Shown here piece after piece: positions 22,806-30,507 of a DNA stretch of 41,530 nt (positions within the stretch are counted from its first letter, which is position 1; each line of letters opens with the position of its first letter). This stretch comes from AC-32 sp049644305 (GTDB lineage Bacteria > Actinomycetota > Thermoleophilia > Gaiellales > Gaiellaceae). Below the pieces are notes generated by a model that was given only the letters and a program-made list of their open reading frames with translations, had not been told where the DNA came from and searched no databases. A program made the translations under genes and the position numbers. Where the stretch lies: contig JBARRQ010000066.1 in the NCBI GenBank assembly GCA_049644305.1, positions 1-41,530 on the forward strand, given 5' to 3'.

Positions 22806-23573
22806 GTGACCGCCGCGCTCGTCGCCGTCGTCGTCGTCCTTTTTCTCCTCGTTCTCTTCCTGATCTCTGCGATCAAGGTGGCGCGTGAGTACGAGCGGGG
22901 AATCGTCTTCCGCCTCGGCCGGCTGCTGCCGGAGCCCAAAGGCCCCGGCCTGTTCCTCCTGATCCCGATTGTCGACCGGATGGTCAAGGTCGACCTGCGC
23001 ACGATCACGCTCAACATCCCTCCTCAAGAGGTGATCACCAAGGACAACGTCCCTGCACGGGTGAACGCCGTTGCCTACTTCCGGATCGTCGAGCCGAAGA
23101 ACGCGATCGTCCAGATCGAGAACTTCATGGTCGCGACATCGCAGATCGCACAGACGACTCTGCGCTCGGTTCTCGGCCAGCACCTGCTCGACGAGCTCCT
23201 CTCCGAGCGCGACAAGATCAACGCGATCCTCCAGGAGATCATCGACGAGGCCACTTCACCGTGGGGAATCAAGGTCTCGATCGTCGAGGTCAAGGACGTC
23301 GAGATTCCGTCCGGGATGCAGCGCGCGATGGCGCGCCAGGCAGAGGCCGAGCGTGAGAGACGCGCAAAGGTCATCAACGCCGAGGGCGAGTTCCAGGCTT
23401 CCGAGCGGCTGAAGGACGCGGCACTCGTGATCGAGGAGCACCCGATCGCCCTCCAGCTCCGGTACCTCCAGACGCTGCTCGAGCTCGGCTCCTCGCAGTC
23501 GACGACGATCGTCTTCCCGGCGCCGATCGACCTGCTGACGCCCTTCCTCGAGCGCGCCAAGAAGAGCTCCTGA
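22806..23573 (+). CDS. Slipin / stomatin-like SPFH-domain membrane protein
   Basis: A 255-residue SPFH protein. An N-terminal hydrophobic anchor (about residues 3-24) is followed by KVAREYERGIVFRLGRLL, the band-7 core (PGLFLLIPIVDRMVKVDLR, PPQEVITKDNVPARVNAVAYF, LRSVLGQHLLDELLSERDKIN), and a coiled-coil-forming ARQAEAERERRAKVINAEGE region. It ends with a hydrophobic IVFPAPIDLLTPF segment, which is the type of site cut by the NfeD protease partner in the archaeal pair. It forms oligomeric membrane rings in the family. It follows nfeD by 119 nt and a hairpin and has its own -10-like element. Confidence 0.93.
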   Translation: MTAALVAVVVVLFLLVLFLISAIKVAREYERGIVFRLGRLLPEPKGPGLFLLIPIVDRMVKVDLRTITLNIPPQEVITKDNVPARVNAVAYFRIVEPKNAIVQIENFMVATSQIAQTTLRSVLGQHLLDELLSERDKINAILQEIIDEATSPWGIKVSIVEVKDVEIPSGMQRAMARQAEAERERRAKVINAEGEFQASERLKDAALVIEEHPIALQLRYLQTLLELGSSQSTTIVFPAPIDLLTPFLERAKKSS

Positions 23574-23626
23574 GAACTGAAAGCGTTCAGCAAGGACCTC
23601 CGTCGGTTCGGCGGACCGTTGCCGAC

Positions 23627-23653
23627 GGACGCACGGGCAAAGCCCCTGCGTCC
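23627..23653 (+). repeat. Two-tier hairpin immediately before galT
   Basis: GGACGCA (23627-23633) pairs with TGCGTCC (23647-23653), and inside it GGGC pairs with GCCC around an AAA loop, with a C-C mismatch between tiers. It ends 2 nt before the galT ATG. It may terminate the slipin transcript or sequester the galT start. A second inverted repeat, CCGTCGG/CCGACGG, lies just upstream. Confidence 0.5.
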
Positions 23654-23655
23654 TG

Positions 23656-24558
23656 ATGGCGGCATCGCAAGCGATGCCTCGCCTGCGGGTCGACCCGCTC
23701 TCGGGTCGCATGGTGGCTGTCGCGCCGAGCCGCTCCGCCCGGCCGGGCGCCGACTGGGCCTCGCGCGAGCCCGAGACGCCTGAGGAGCTCGAGAGTTGCC
23801 CATTCTGCGAAGGCCACGAAGACCGCACGCCGCCGGAGGTTCTTGCCCTCGGCGCCGAGGGCCGGCGGCCCGACACTCCGGGTTGGTTGATTCGGGTCGT
23901 TCCGAACAAGTTTCCGGCGTTCGAGCGCCAAGAAGTGGTGATCCACGCGCCGGAGCACGTGCGCTCGCTCGCCGATCTCTCCTTGGAGCAGCTCGGGCTC
24001 GTGGCCGAGGCATGGCGCGACCGGGCGGCGGCGGCGCGTGCAGACGGCTTTGCGCAGGTGTTCGCCGGGGTCAACGAGGGTCGCGCGGCCGGTGCCAGCC
24101 TGGCCCACTCGCACTCCCAGCTCGTCGGCTTTCGCGAGGCGCTCGGCGGTCTAGGCGAGGATCCCTGCCGCCTGTGCGACTACCTGGCGTGGGAGCGGAA
24201 AGAGAAGGCCCGCGTCGTCGTCGAGCGAGGCGGGTTGCTTCTCCTTTGCCCCTACGCAGCCCGAGCGCCCTACGAATGCCTGATTGCGCCGCTCGAGCAC
24301 CAGTCCGACGGTTTCGCGAGCGCGCACCTCGGAGCCGCGCTCGCCCTGGCTGCCGAGGCGCTTCGCCGGCTGCGCGATGCGGAGGGCCCGAGACCGGCCA
24401 ACCTCTGGTTGTATGCTGAACGGCACTGGCACCTGGAGCTGCTTCCGCGGTTGACCGTCTTCGCCTCGATCGAGCTCGGCGCGGGCCGTTACGTCAACCC
24501 CATGCCGCCCGAAGAGGCTGCGGCGAACCTGCGGGCCGAGGAGGGTTTGGCGGAATAG
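23656..24558 (+). CDS. galT: GalT-family nucleotidyltransferase (galactose-1-phosphate uridylyltransferase-like)
   Basis: A 300-residue HIT-superfamily protein. Zinc-binding motifs are CPFCEGHED (Cys48, Cys51) and CRLCDY (Cys171, Cys174). The active site is AHSHSQ with His151 and His153, where canonical GalT has HPH: the middle residue is Ser, not Pro. Other family blocks are WLIRVVPNKFPAFE, FAGVNEGRAAGASLAHSHSQLV and ERHWHLELLPR. Likely roles are uridylyl transfer between UDP-glucose and galactose-1-phosphate, or an ADP-glucose phosphorylase-type activity of the same family. A shorter start at 23674 (MPRLRVDP) would avoid the hairpin that abuts the first ATG. No galK or galE is adjacent, so the pathway assignment is weak. 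Confidence 0.84.
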   Translation: MAASQAMPRLRVDPLSGRMVAVAPSRSARPGADWASREPETPEELESCPFCEGHEDRTPPEVLALGAEGRRPDTPGWLIRVVPNKFPAFERQEVVIHAPEHVRSLADLSLEQLGLVAEAWRDRAAAARADGFAQVFAGVNEGRAAGASLAHSHSQLVGFREALGGLGEDPCRLCDYLAWERKEKARVVVERGGLLLLCPYAARAPYECLIAPLEHQSDGFASAHLGAALALAAEALRRLRDAEGPRPANLWLYAERHWHLELLPRLTVFASIELGAGRYVNPMPPEEAAANLRAEEGLAE

Positions 24559-24611
24559 CGCTCGTGGTCGGGGCGCGATGGTCGTTCCGAGGCAAGGACG
24601 CAGGGAGCGCT

Positions 24612-24628
24612 CGTACCTGTGCGGTACG
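24612..24628. repeat. Short hairpin in the galT-merR convergent spacer
   Basis: CGTACC (24612-24617) pairs with GGTACG (24623-24628) around a 5-nt loop, in the 147-nt spacer between two convergent genes. It could act as a bidirectional terminator, but the stem is short. Confidence 0.3.
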
Positions 24629-24705
24629 GGCGCGACTGAGGACGTCGCATCGGTGCGAGCAGCGCGGCCCCGGCGGCACAGGCGGTATTTCGTCAAGCCC
24701 TCCTA

Positions 24706-24999
24706 CTAGGCGACTGGAATCTTCGCGGCGCGGAAGCTCCGCGCGGCCTCGATCGCAGCGCCGAGGTTGAGACCTTTGTCCTTGGCCTGCTTGATCAGCA
24801 TGACCGTCTCGAGCGCGTCCATGTCGTAGATCCGCTGTTTCTTGCCCTTGGTGGGAATCTGGGCCTTGTTCGTCCAGTAGTCGAGCTGCATCTTCGAGAT
24901 TCCTGCGATCTGGCAGACCTGCCCGAGGTAAAGCTCGACCTTGTCGAGATGCTCGGAAATGTCGATCGGCTCGAGGAACTGGACTGCCTTCTCATACAT
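24706..24999 (-). CDS. Small MerR-like helix-turn-helix protein next to gyrA
   Basis: A 97-residue protein with a MerR-type winged helix: YLGQVCQIAGISKMQLDYW (helix-turn-helix), the wing QIPTKGKKQRIYDMDAL, then helices ETVMLIKQAKDKGLNLGAAIEAAR. It ends before the usual MerR dimerisation helix and has no effector-binding domain. A strong GGAGG Shine-Dalgarno sequence lies about 8 nt before the ATG, and a good promoter sits in the 94-nt gap after gyrA. Comparable small MerR-like proteins are found as stand-alone regulators in actinobacteria. The target is unknown; its position directly downstream of gyrA on the same strand is the only hint. Confidence 0.85.
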   Translation of the reverse strand: MYEKAVQFLEPIDISEHLDKVELYLGQVCQIAGISKMQLDYWTNKAQIPTKGKKQRIYDMDALETVMLIKQAKDKGLNLGAAIEAARSFRAAKIPVA

Positions 25000-25042
25000 C
25001 GTTTTTACCTCCGGCGGCGGGACGTTTCTATCTGCATTGAAA

Positions 25043-25071
25043 GTTATAGCGGTCTTGTTCGCGTTTGGGAA
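25043..25071 (-). promoter_or_regulatory. Promoter of the MerR-like gene
   Basis: On the minus strand TTCCCA (25066-25071, 4/6 to TTGACA), a 17-nt spacer and TATAAC (25043-25048, 5/6 to TATAAT) form a sigma70-type promoter in the gyrA-merR gap. The leader would be about 35 nt and includes the GGAGG site. Confidence 0.5.
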
Positions 25072-25093
25072 GGGTTTCCGCGCGAAACTGACG

Positions 25094-27619
25094 CTACTTT
25101 TGACTTTCTTCTGCAGCCGCGGCCTCGGTCTCCGCCTCCGGCTCCTCGTCGGATTCGGCCACGAGAGCGATGCTCGAGACCTGCTCGGCCTTGCGAAGAC
25201 GCATCACGATCACGCCCTGGGTCGCACGGCCGAGGCGCTTGATCTCCTTTACAGGCATGCGGATGACCGTGCCACCGTTCGAGATCAGCATCAGCTGCTC
25301 TCCCTCTCGAACCACCACCGCGCCGGCCAGCTGCCCGCGCGCCTTCGTCAGTTGGATCGTCTTCACTCCGAGCCCGCCGCGCCCTTTGACGGGGTAGTCG
25401 GAGATTCGAGTCCTCTTGCCGTAGCCCTGGTCCGTGACAACCAGCATGTCGAGGTCCTCGCTCGCGATCGAAGCGGAGATGACCTCGTCGCCCTTGCGGA
25501 GGCCCATCCCCTTGACGCCCGACGTCGCGCGCCCCATCGGCCGCGCCTGGTCCTCGTGGAACCGAATCGCCTGGCCCTTGCGCGAAACGAGCATGATGTC
25601 GTCGGTCCCCGACGAGTGGAGCACGTCGACGAGAGCGTCTCCCTCACGCAGCTTGATCGCGATGATCCCGTCCGACTTCAGCGGCGTGTTGTACTCCTCG
25701 AAGCGCGTCTTCTTGACCATCCCGTTGCGAGTCGCGAGGACGAGGTACTCCGCCTCCTTGAAGTCGCGGGTCGCGATCACGGCTCGGACTTGCTCGTTCT
25801 GCGCGAACGGGAGCAGGTTGACGATCGCGCGGCCCTTCGACTGACGGGTCCCGAGCGGCAGCTCGTGCACCTTCAGCCGGTAGACCTTCCCGACCGAGGT
25901 GAAGAAGAGCAGGAAGTCGTGCGTGGAGGCGACGAAGAGATGCTCGATGTAGTCGTCCTCCTTCAGGTCCATCCCCATCACGCCGATCCCGCCCCGGCGC
26001 TGCTCCCGGTATGAGGTGACCGGTAGCCGCTTGACGTAGCCCGAGCGCGTGATCGCGATCACCATGTCCTCTTCCGCGATCAGGTCCTCGAGCTCGAGCT
26101 CGTCCTCGCCGGCGACGATCTCCGTGCGCCGCTCGTCGTCGCGAGCGTAGGCGGCCACCAGCTCGTTGAGCTCCTCCTTGATCACGCCGTCGACGCGCGC
26201 AGGGTCGCCGAGAATCGAGCGCAGCTCGGTGATCCGCTCCTGCAGATCCTTGTACTCCTCCTCGATCTCCTTGCGCGCGAGACCGGTCAGGCGGGCAAGC
26301 CGAAGGTCGAGGATCGCCTGAGCCTGAACCTCGGAGAGCTCGAACTGCTCTATCAGGCCCGTGCGCGCCTCGTCCGGGTCAGCCGCGCCGCGGATCAGGG
26401 CGATCACCGCGTCGAGGTTGTCGAGCGCCTTTAGGTAGCCCTCGAGGACGTGCGCTCGGCGCTCGGCCTGTCGCAGCTCGTACTTCGACCGGCGCGTGAC
26501 GACCTCGCGCTGGTAGGCGAGGTAGTGGCTGACGAGCTCGAGCAGCGACAGCGTCCTCGGGACGCCGTCGACGAGCGCCACGGCGTTGTAGCCGAACGTC
26601 GTCTGGAGCGGCGTCAGCTTGAAGAGCTTGTTCAGCGCGACCTGCGGCACCGCGTCACGCTTCAGCTCGACGTAGATGCGCATCCCTTCCTTGTCGGAGT
26701 GGTCCTGCAGCGCTTCCTCGGACATCGGCACTTCGTTGAGCGTGCCGGCCTTGACGAGGTCGGCGATCTTCTCGATCACGCCGCCTTCGCCGGCCTTGCG
26801 AACGCCGTACGGGAGCTCGGTGATGATGATCGCGCTCTTGCCGCCGCGCAGCTGTTCGATGTGCGCGCGGCCGCGGACCGTGATGCGCCCCCGCCCCGTG
26901 CGATACGCGTCGCGGATCCCGGAGAACCCGACGATCGTCCCGCCCGTCGGAAAGTCGGGCGCCTTGACGTGCTTCATAAGCTTCTCGACGTTGATCTCGG
27001 GCTCGTCGATCATCGCCATGATTCCCTTGACGACCTCGCCCAGGTTGTGGGGCGGGATGTTGGTCGCCATCCCGACCGCGATGCCGGCCGAGCCGTTCAC
27101 GAGCAGGTTCGGGAAGCTCGCCGGCAGGACGACCGGCACACGGCGCGACTCGTCGTAGTTCGGGACGAAGTCGACGGTGTCCGCGTCGATGTCGCGCAGC
27201 ATCTCGGTCGCGATCCGCGAGAGCCGGCACTCGGTGTAGCGCATCGCTCCCGCAGGGTCGCCGTCGACCGAGCCGAAGTAGCCCTGGCCGTCCACGAGCG
27301 GGTAGCGGAGCGAGAACGGCTGCGCCAGGCGGACGAGGGCGTCGTAGATCGCCTGGTCGCCGTGCGGGTGGTAGTTGCCCATGACGTCGCCCACCACGCG
27401 CGCCGACTTGCGGGTCGGCCGGTTCGGCTGCAGCCCGGCCTCGTGCATCGCGTAGAGCACGCGCCGGTGCACTGGCTTGAGGCCGTCGCGGACGTCCGGC
27501 AGCGCGCGGCTCACGATCACGCTCATCGCGTAATCGAGGAAGCTGGTCCGAACCTCCTGGTCTAGCTCGCGGCTCTCGACGCGGCCGGCTCCGAGCGGGC
27601 CGGTCTCGATCTCAGACAT
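25094..27619 (-). CDS. gyrA: DNA gyrase subunit A
   Basis: An 841-residue GyrA. Residues about 1-520 are the breakage-reunion domain with SRALPDVRDGLKPVHRR, HPHGDQAIYDALVRLAQ and the catalytic Tyr128 in MRYTECRLS. Residues about 520-810 form the beta-pinwheel that wraps DNA, with the GyrA box QRRGGIG at about 540-546 (usual QRRGGKG). The tail is acidic and Ala/Glu-rich. With GyrB it introduces negative supercoils using ATP. The residue matching E. coli Ser83 is Gln89, while Asp87 is kept as Asp93; this is a classical quinolone-binding position. The ATG overlaps the gyrB stop by 8 nt, so the two subunits are coupled. Confidence 0.98.
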   Translation of the reverse strand: MSEIETGPLGAGRVESRELDQEVRTSFLDYAMSVIVSRALPDVRDGLKPVHRRVLYAMHEAGLQPNRPTRKSARVVGDVMGNYHPHGDQAIYDALVRLAQPFSLRYPLVDGQGYFGSVDGDPAGAMRYTECRLSRIATEMLRDIDADTVDFVPNYDESRRVPVVLPASFPNLLVNGSAGIAVGMATNIPPHNLGEVVKGIMAMIDEPEINVEKLMKHVKAPDFPTGGTIVGFSGIRDAYRTGRGRITVRGRAHIEQLRGGKSAIIITELPYGVRKAGEGGVIEKIADLVKAGTLNEVPMSEEALQDHSDKEGMRIYVELKRDAVPQVALNKLFKLTPLQTTFGYNAVALVDGVPRTLSLLELVSHYLAYQREVVTRRSKYELRQAERRAHVLEGYLKALDNLDAVIALIRGAADPDEARTGLIEQFELSEVQAQAILDLRLARLTGLARKEIEEEYKDLQERITELRSILGDPARVDGVIKEELNELVAAYARDDERRTEIVAGEDELELEDLIAEEDMVIAITRSGYVKRLPVTSYREQRRGGIGVMGMDLKEDDYIEHLFVASTHDFLLFFTSVGKVYRLKVHELPLGTRQSKGRAIVNLLPFAQNEQVRAVIATRDFKEAEYLVLATRNGMVKKTRFEEYNTPLKSDGIIAIKLREGDALVDVLHSSGTDDIMLVSRKGQAIRFHEDQARPMGRATSGVKGMGLRKGDEVISASIASEDLDMLVVTDQGYGKRTRISDYPVKGRGGLGVKTIQLTKARGQLAGAVVVREGEQLMLISNGGTVIRMPVKEIKRLGRATQGVIVMRLRKAEQVSSIALVAESDEEPEAETEAAAAEESQK

Positions 27620-30002
27620 CGAGGTTCTTTACCTCCAGAGCGTTCTGCTCGATGAACAGGCGCCGTGGCTCGACCTCGTCGCCCATCAGGCGGGAGAACC
27701 AGAGGTCGGCCGCGGCCGCATCCTCGACGTCGACCCGGATGAGCATTCGTCGAGCAGGGTCCATCGTGGTCTTCCAGAGCTCGGGCGCGTTCATCTCGCT
27801 GAGACCCTTGAAGCGCGTGATCTGGATCCCGCTCTTAGCAAGCGTCAGTGCCGACTCCCGCAGCCCCTCGAAGGTGAGGGCATACTCGGACTCCTTGCCG
27901 AGACGCAGCGAGAAGGGCGGCAGCCCGCCGACGATCTCCGCGAGCCGGCCGTGCGCCTTGCGCACGTTCTGGTAGATCGGTGACTCCAGCAGCGCGGCGG
28001 GGACGACGACGTTGAGCGTCGCGTTCGTGCCAAGCTCGATGACCTGGACGAGGAGTGAGTCCCCGTCGGCGCTCGCCTCGAGGCCGAAGCCGTTGTGGTC
28101 GGCCTTGGCGATCGCCTGGACGGCATCGCTCACCGAGCCCGCCTCACTCTCGACGAGCCCGTGCATGAGCACGAAGTCCGAGACCTGCGCACCGAAGTCG
28201 GAGCGCAGGCGCGCGACCCAGCCGAGGTATTCGGCCAGCGTGCGCGAGAAACGCCGGAACCGGTTCTCGGTCAGCTTGATCGCCGTGCCGCCTCGGCCTT
28301 CGATCTCGAGGTCTCCGAACTTCTCCCTCACGAGCAGCTCCTCGAGCTGGGAGTCCTTCTCGAGGTAGTTCTGCTGGCTGCCGAACCGCGCGAGGTAGAG
28401 CGGCGGGACTGCGATGTACACGTGCCCGCGCTCGAAGAGCTCCTCCATGTGCCGGTAGAGGAAGGTCAGTACGAGCGTTCGGATGTGCGCGCCGTCCACG
28501 TCGGCGTCCGTCATGACGACGATCCGGTGGTAGCGCAGCTTCGAGATGTCGAACTCGTCGCCGATGCCTGTCCCGATCACCTGTACGAGGAGCTGGATCT
28601 CGGCGTTCGAGAGCACCTTGTCGATCCGGTTCTTCTCCGAGTTGATGATCTTTCCGCGCAGCGGCAGGATCGCCTGGTTCGACTTGTCGCGCGCCTCCTT
28701 GGCGGCGCCGCCGGCCGAGTTGCCTTCGACGATGAAAAGCTCTGCGAGCTCCGGGTCGCGCACCTGGCAGTCGGCGAACTTCTTCGCGATATCGCCGCCG
28801 AACGCACCCTTGCGACGGGTGAGATCGCGTGCCTTGCGAGCGGCCTGGCGGGCCCGAGCAGCCGCGATCGCCTTCTGGATGATCTGCTTCGCGTCGGTCG
28901 GGTTTTCCTCGAGGAACTCGGCGAGCTTGGCGTTCACGGCCTGCTCGACGAATCCCTTCACCCACGGGTTGCCGAGCTTCGTCTTCGTCTGGCCCTCGAA
29001 TTGGGGGTTCTGGAGCTTGACCGAGACCACCCCGGCGAGCCCCTCGCGGACGTCCTCGCCCTCGAGGTTCTCCTCCTTCTCCTTCAGCAGGTCGAGCCCG
29101 CGCGCGACGCGGTTCAGCGTGCGCGTCAAGGCCGCGTTGAACCCCGAGAGGTGTGAGCCGCCCTCGTGCGTGTTGATGTTGTTCGCAAACGTGTAGACCG
29201 AGTCCTGGTACGAGGCGTTCCACTGCATCGCCACCTCGACCGCACCCTGCTCGCCTACGCACTCGAAGTAGGCGATCCGCTTGTGCACCGGGTCCTTCGT
29301 CGAGTTGACGTGTGCGACGAAGTCCTTGATGCCACCCTCGTAGTGAAACTCCGCGGTTTCGCCGCCGGCGCGCTCGTCGGTCAGGACGATCCGCAGCCCA
29401 CGGGTCAGGAAAGCGGTCTCGCGCAGGCGCTGGCTCAGCGTCTCGTAGGACCAGTCGACCTCCTCGAAGATCTCCTCGCCGTCGGGAAGGAAGATGATCG
29501 TCGTGCCCGTGGTCGTTGTCTTACCGACGACCTCGAGCTCCGTAGTCGGGTCGCCGCGTGAGAATTCCTGGCGCCAGACCTTGCCATCGCGGCTCACCTC
29601 GGCGATCAGCCACACGGACAAAGCGTTCACGACGGAGACACCTACTCCGTGGAGACCGCCGGAGACCTTGTAAGGCGCACCGTCGCCACCGAACTTTCCA
29701 CCCGCGTGAAGCTTCGTCAGCACGACCGTCAGGGCAGACAGCCCCTGGTCCGTCATCACGTCCACAGGGATGCCTGAGCCGTTGTCCCGCACCGTGACGG
29801 AGTTGTCCGGGTGGATGGTCACGTCGATCCTGTCGGCGCGGCCTGCGAGCGCCTCGTCGACCGCGTTGTCGACCACCTCGTAGACCAGGTGGTGCAGCCC
29901 TCGCGCACCGGTCGAGCCGATGTACATGCCCGGTCGCAGGCGAACCGGCTCGAGGCCCTCCAAAACGGTGATGTCCTTGGCGGTATAGGAAGCTTTAGTC
30001 AT
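27612..30002 (-). CDS. gyrB: DNA gyrase subunit B
   Basis: A 796-residue GyrB. The GHKL ATPase has VDNAVDEALAG, VRDNGSGIPV and GLHGVGVSVVNALS; the transducer has the QTK loop near 338-340. The TOPRIM domain carries VEGNSAGG (Glu426) and TDADVDGAHIRT (Asp499, Asp501). The C-terminal LWKTTMDPARRMLIRV and FIEQNALEVKNLDV blocks are typical. Two oddities are visible. The conserved EGDSAGG reads EGNSAGG, so E. coli Asp426 is Asn428 here. The protein is about 120 residues longer than mycobacterial GyrB because of an extra region at about 545-700. The leader before the ATG holds a T7 run and an AGGG, and the gap to dciA is 43 nt. Confidence 0.97.
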   Translation of the reverse strand: MTKASYTAKDITVLEGLEPVRLRPGMYIGSTGARGLHHLVYEVVDNAVDEALAGRADRIDVTIHPDNSVTVRDNGSGIPVDVMTDQGLSALTVVLTKLHAGGKFGGDGAPYKVSGGLHGVGVSVVNALSVWLIAEVSRDGKVWRQEFSRGDPTTELEVVGKTTTTGTTIIFLPDGEEIFEEVDWSYETLSQRLRETAFLTRGLRIVLTDERAGGETAEFHYEGGIKDFVAHVNSTKDPVHKRIAYFECVGEQGAVEVAMQWNASYQDSVYTFANNINTHEGGSHLSGFNAALTRTLNRVARGLDLLKEKEENLEGEDVREGLAGVVSVKLQNPQFEGQTKTKLGNPWVKGFVEQAVNAKLAEFLEENPTDAKQIIQKAIAAARARQAARKARDLTRRKGAFGGDIAKKFADCQVRDPELAELFIVEGNSAGGAAKEARDKSNQAILPLRGKIINSEKNRIDKVLSNAEIQLLVQVIGTGIGDEFDISKLRYHRIVVMTDADVDGAHIRTLVLTFLYRHMEELFERGHVYIAVPPLYLARFGSQQNYLEKDSQLEELLVREKFGDLEIEGRGGTAIKLTENRFRRFSRTLAEYLGWVARLRSDFGAQVSDFVLMHGLVESEAGSVSDAVQAIAKADHNGFGLEASADGDSLLVQVIELGTNATLNVVVPAALLESPIYQNVRKAHGRLAEIVGGLPPFSLRLGKESEYALTFEGLRESALTLAKSGIQITRFKGLSEMNAPELWKTTMDPARRMLIRVDVEDAAAADLWFSRLMGDEVEPRRLFIEQNALEVKNLDV

Positions 30003-30045
30003 AAAAAAAGCCCTGCAAGTGCCGCAATTCCGGGCTACTCGAAGT

Positions 30046-30507
30046 CTACCAGACGGAGCGGCCGGAAGCGGCTCTCGCGAGGCTTGCGCGCGCAGCTTTT
30101 TCCACTGATTTGCGAAGTTCTTTCGATTCGATCGCGGCCGCCCACGAGCGCGCGTCCCGAGCGTGCTCGGACGTCGGCCTCAGCGGGGGCGGGGCGGGCC
30201 GTTCCGACGGCGGCGCAACCTCCGGTAGAGGGCCGGGAGCGAACCTCAAACGCTTCGGGCAAGCGCCGCCCAGAGCCTCGCGAAGGCGAGGCAGGATCTC
30301 GCCCTCGAGTTGGCCGAGCTCGAACGCCCACGCCGACGAGCTCGCCGCGACGTTCAGCGTCCCGTCGCGAGCCAGGCGCGCCGGCCAGGCATTCGCAGCG
30401 ACCGTCTCGCCGACGACGTGAGGCCACGCTGCAACCACGTCGGCCATCGCGCCGGCGGTTCCAAAACGACCGAGCTCGCGTCGCACGGCCTCTCCGATTC
30501 GATCCAT
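30046..30507 (-). CDS. dciA: DciA-like helicase-loader protein (DUF721)
   Basis: A 153-residue protein with a DUF721 domain at residues about 1-90: VVAAWPHVVGETVAANAWPARL and LNVAASSSAWAFELGQLEGEIL. A Pro-rich linker and a basic/helical tail (KELRKSVEKAARASLARA) follow. Family knowledge: DciA is the ancestral operator of the replicative helicase DnaB in bacteria that lack DnaC/DnaI. Its position between recF and gyrB is the standard actinobacterial location of this gene. The ATG overlaps the recF stop (ATGA). Confidence 0.9.
   Translation of the reverse strand: MDRIGEAVRRELGRFGTAGAMADVVAAWPHVVGETVAANAWPARLARDGTLNVAASSSAWAFELGQLEGEILPRLREALGGACPKRLRFAPGPLPEVAPPSERPAPPPLRPTSEHARDARSWAAAIESKELRKSVEKAARASLARAASGRSVW

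Noticed and set aside
26450..27565. A long plus-strand frame opposite gyrA
   Set aside because: It is antisense to conserved GyrA sequence and has no recognisable domain.
30003..30045. T7 run and GCCC/GGGC pairing before gyrB as an intrinsic terminator or attenuator
   Set aside because: The stem is only 5 bp with an 18-nt loop, and the T-run touches the gyrB start; too weak to claim.
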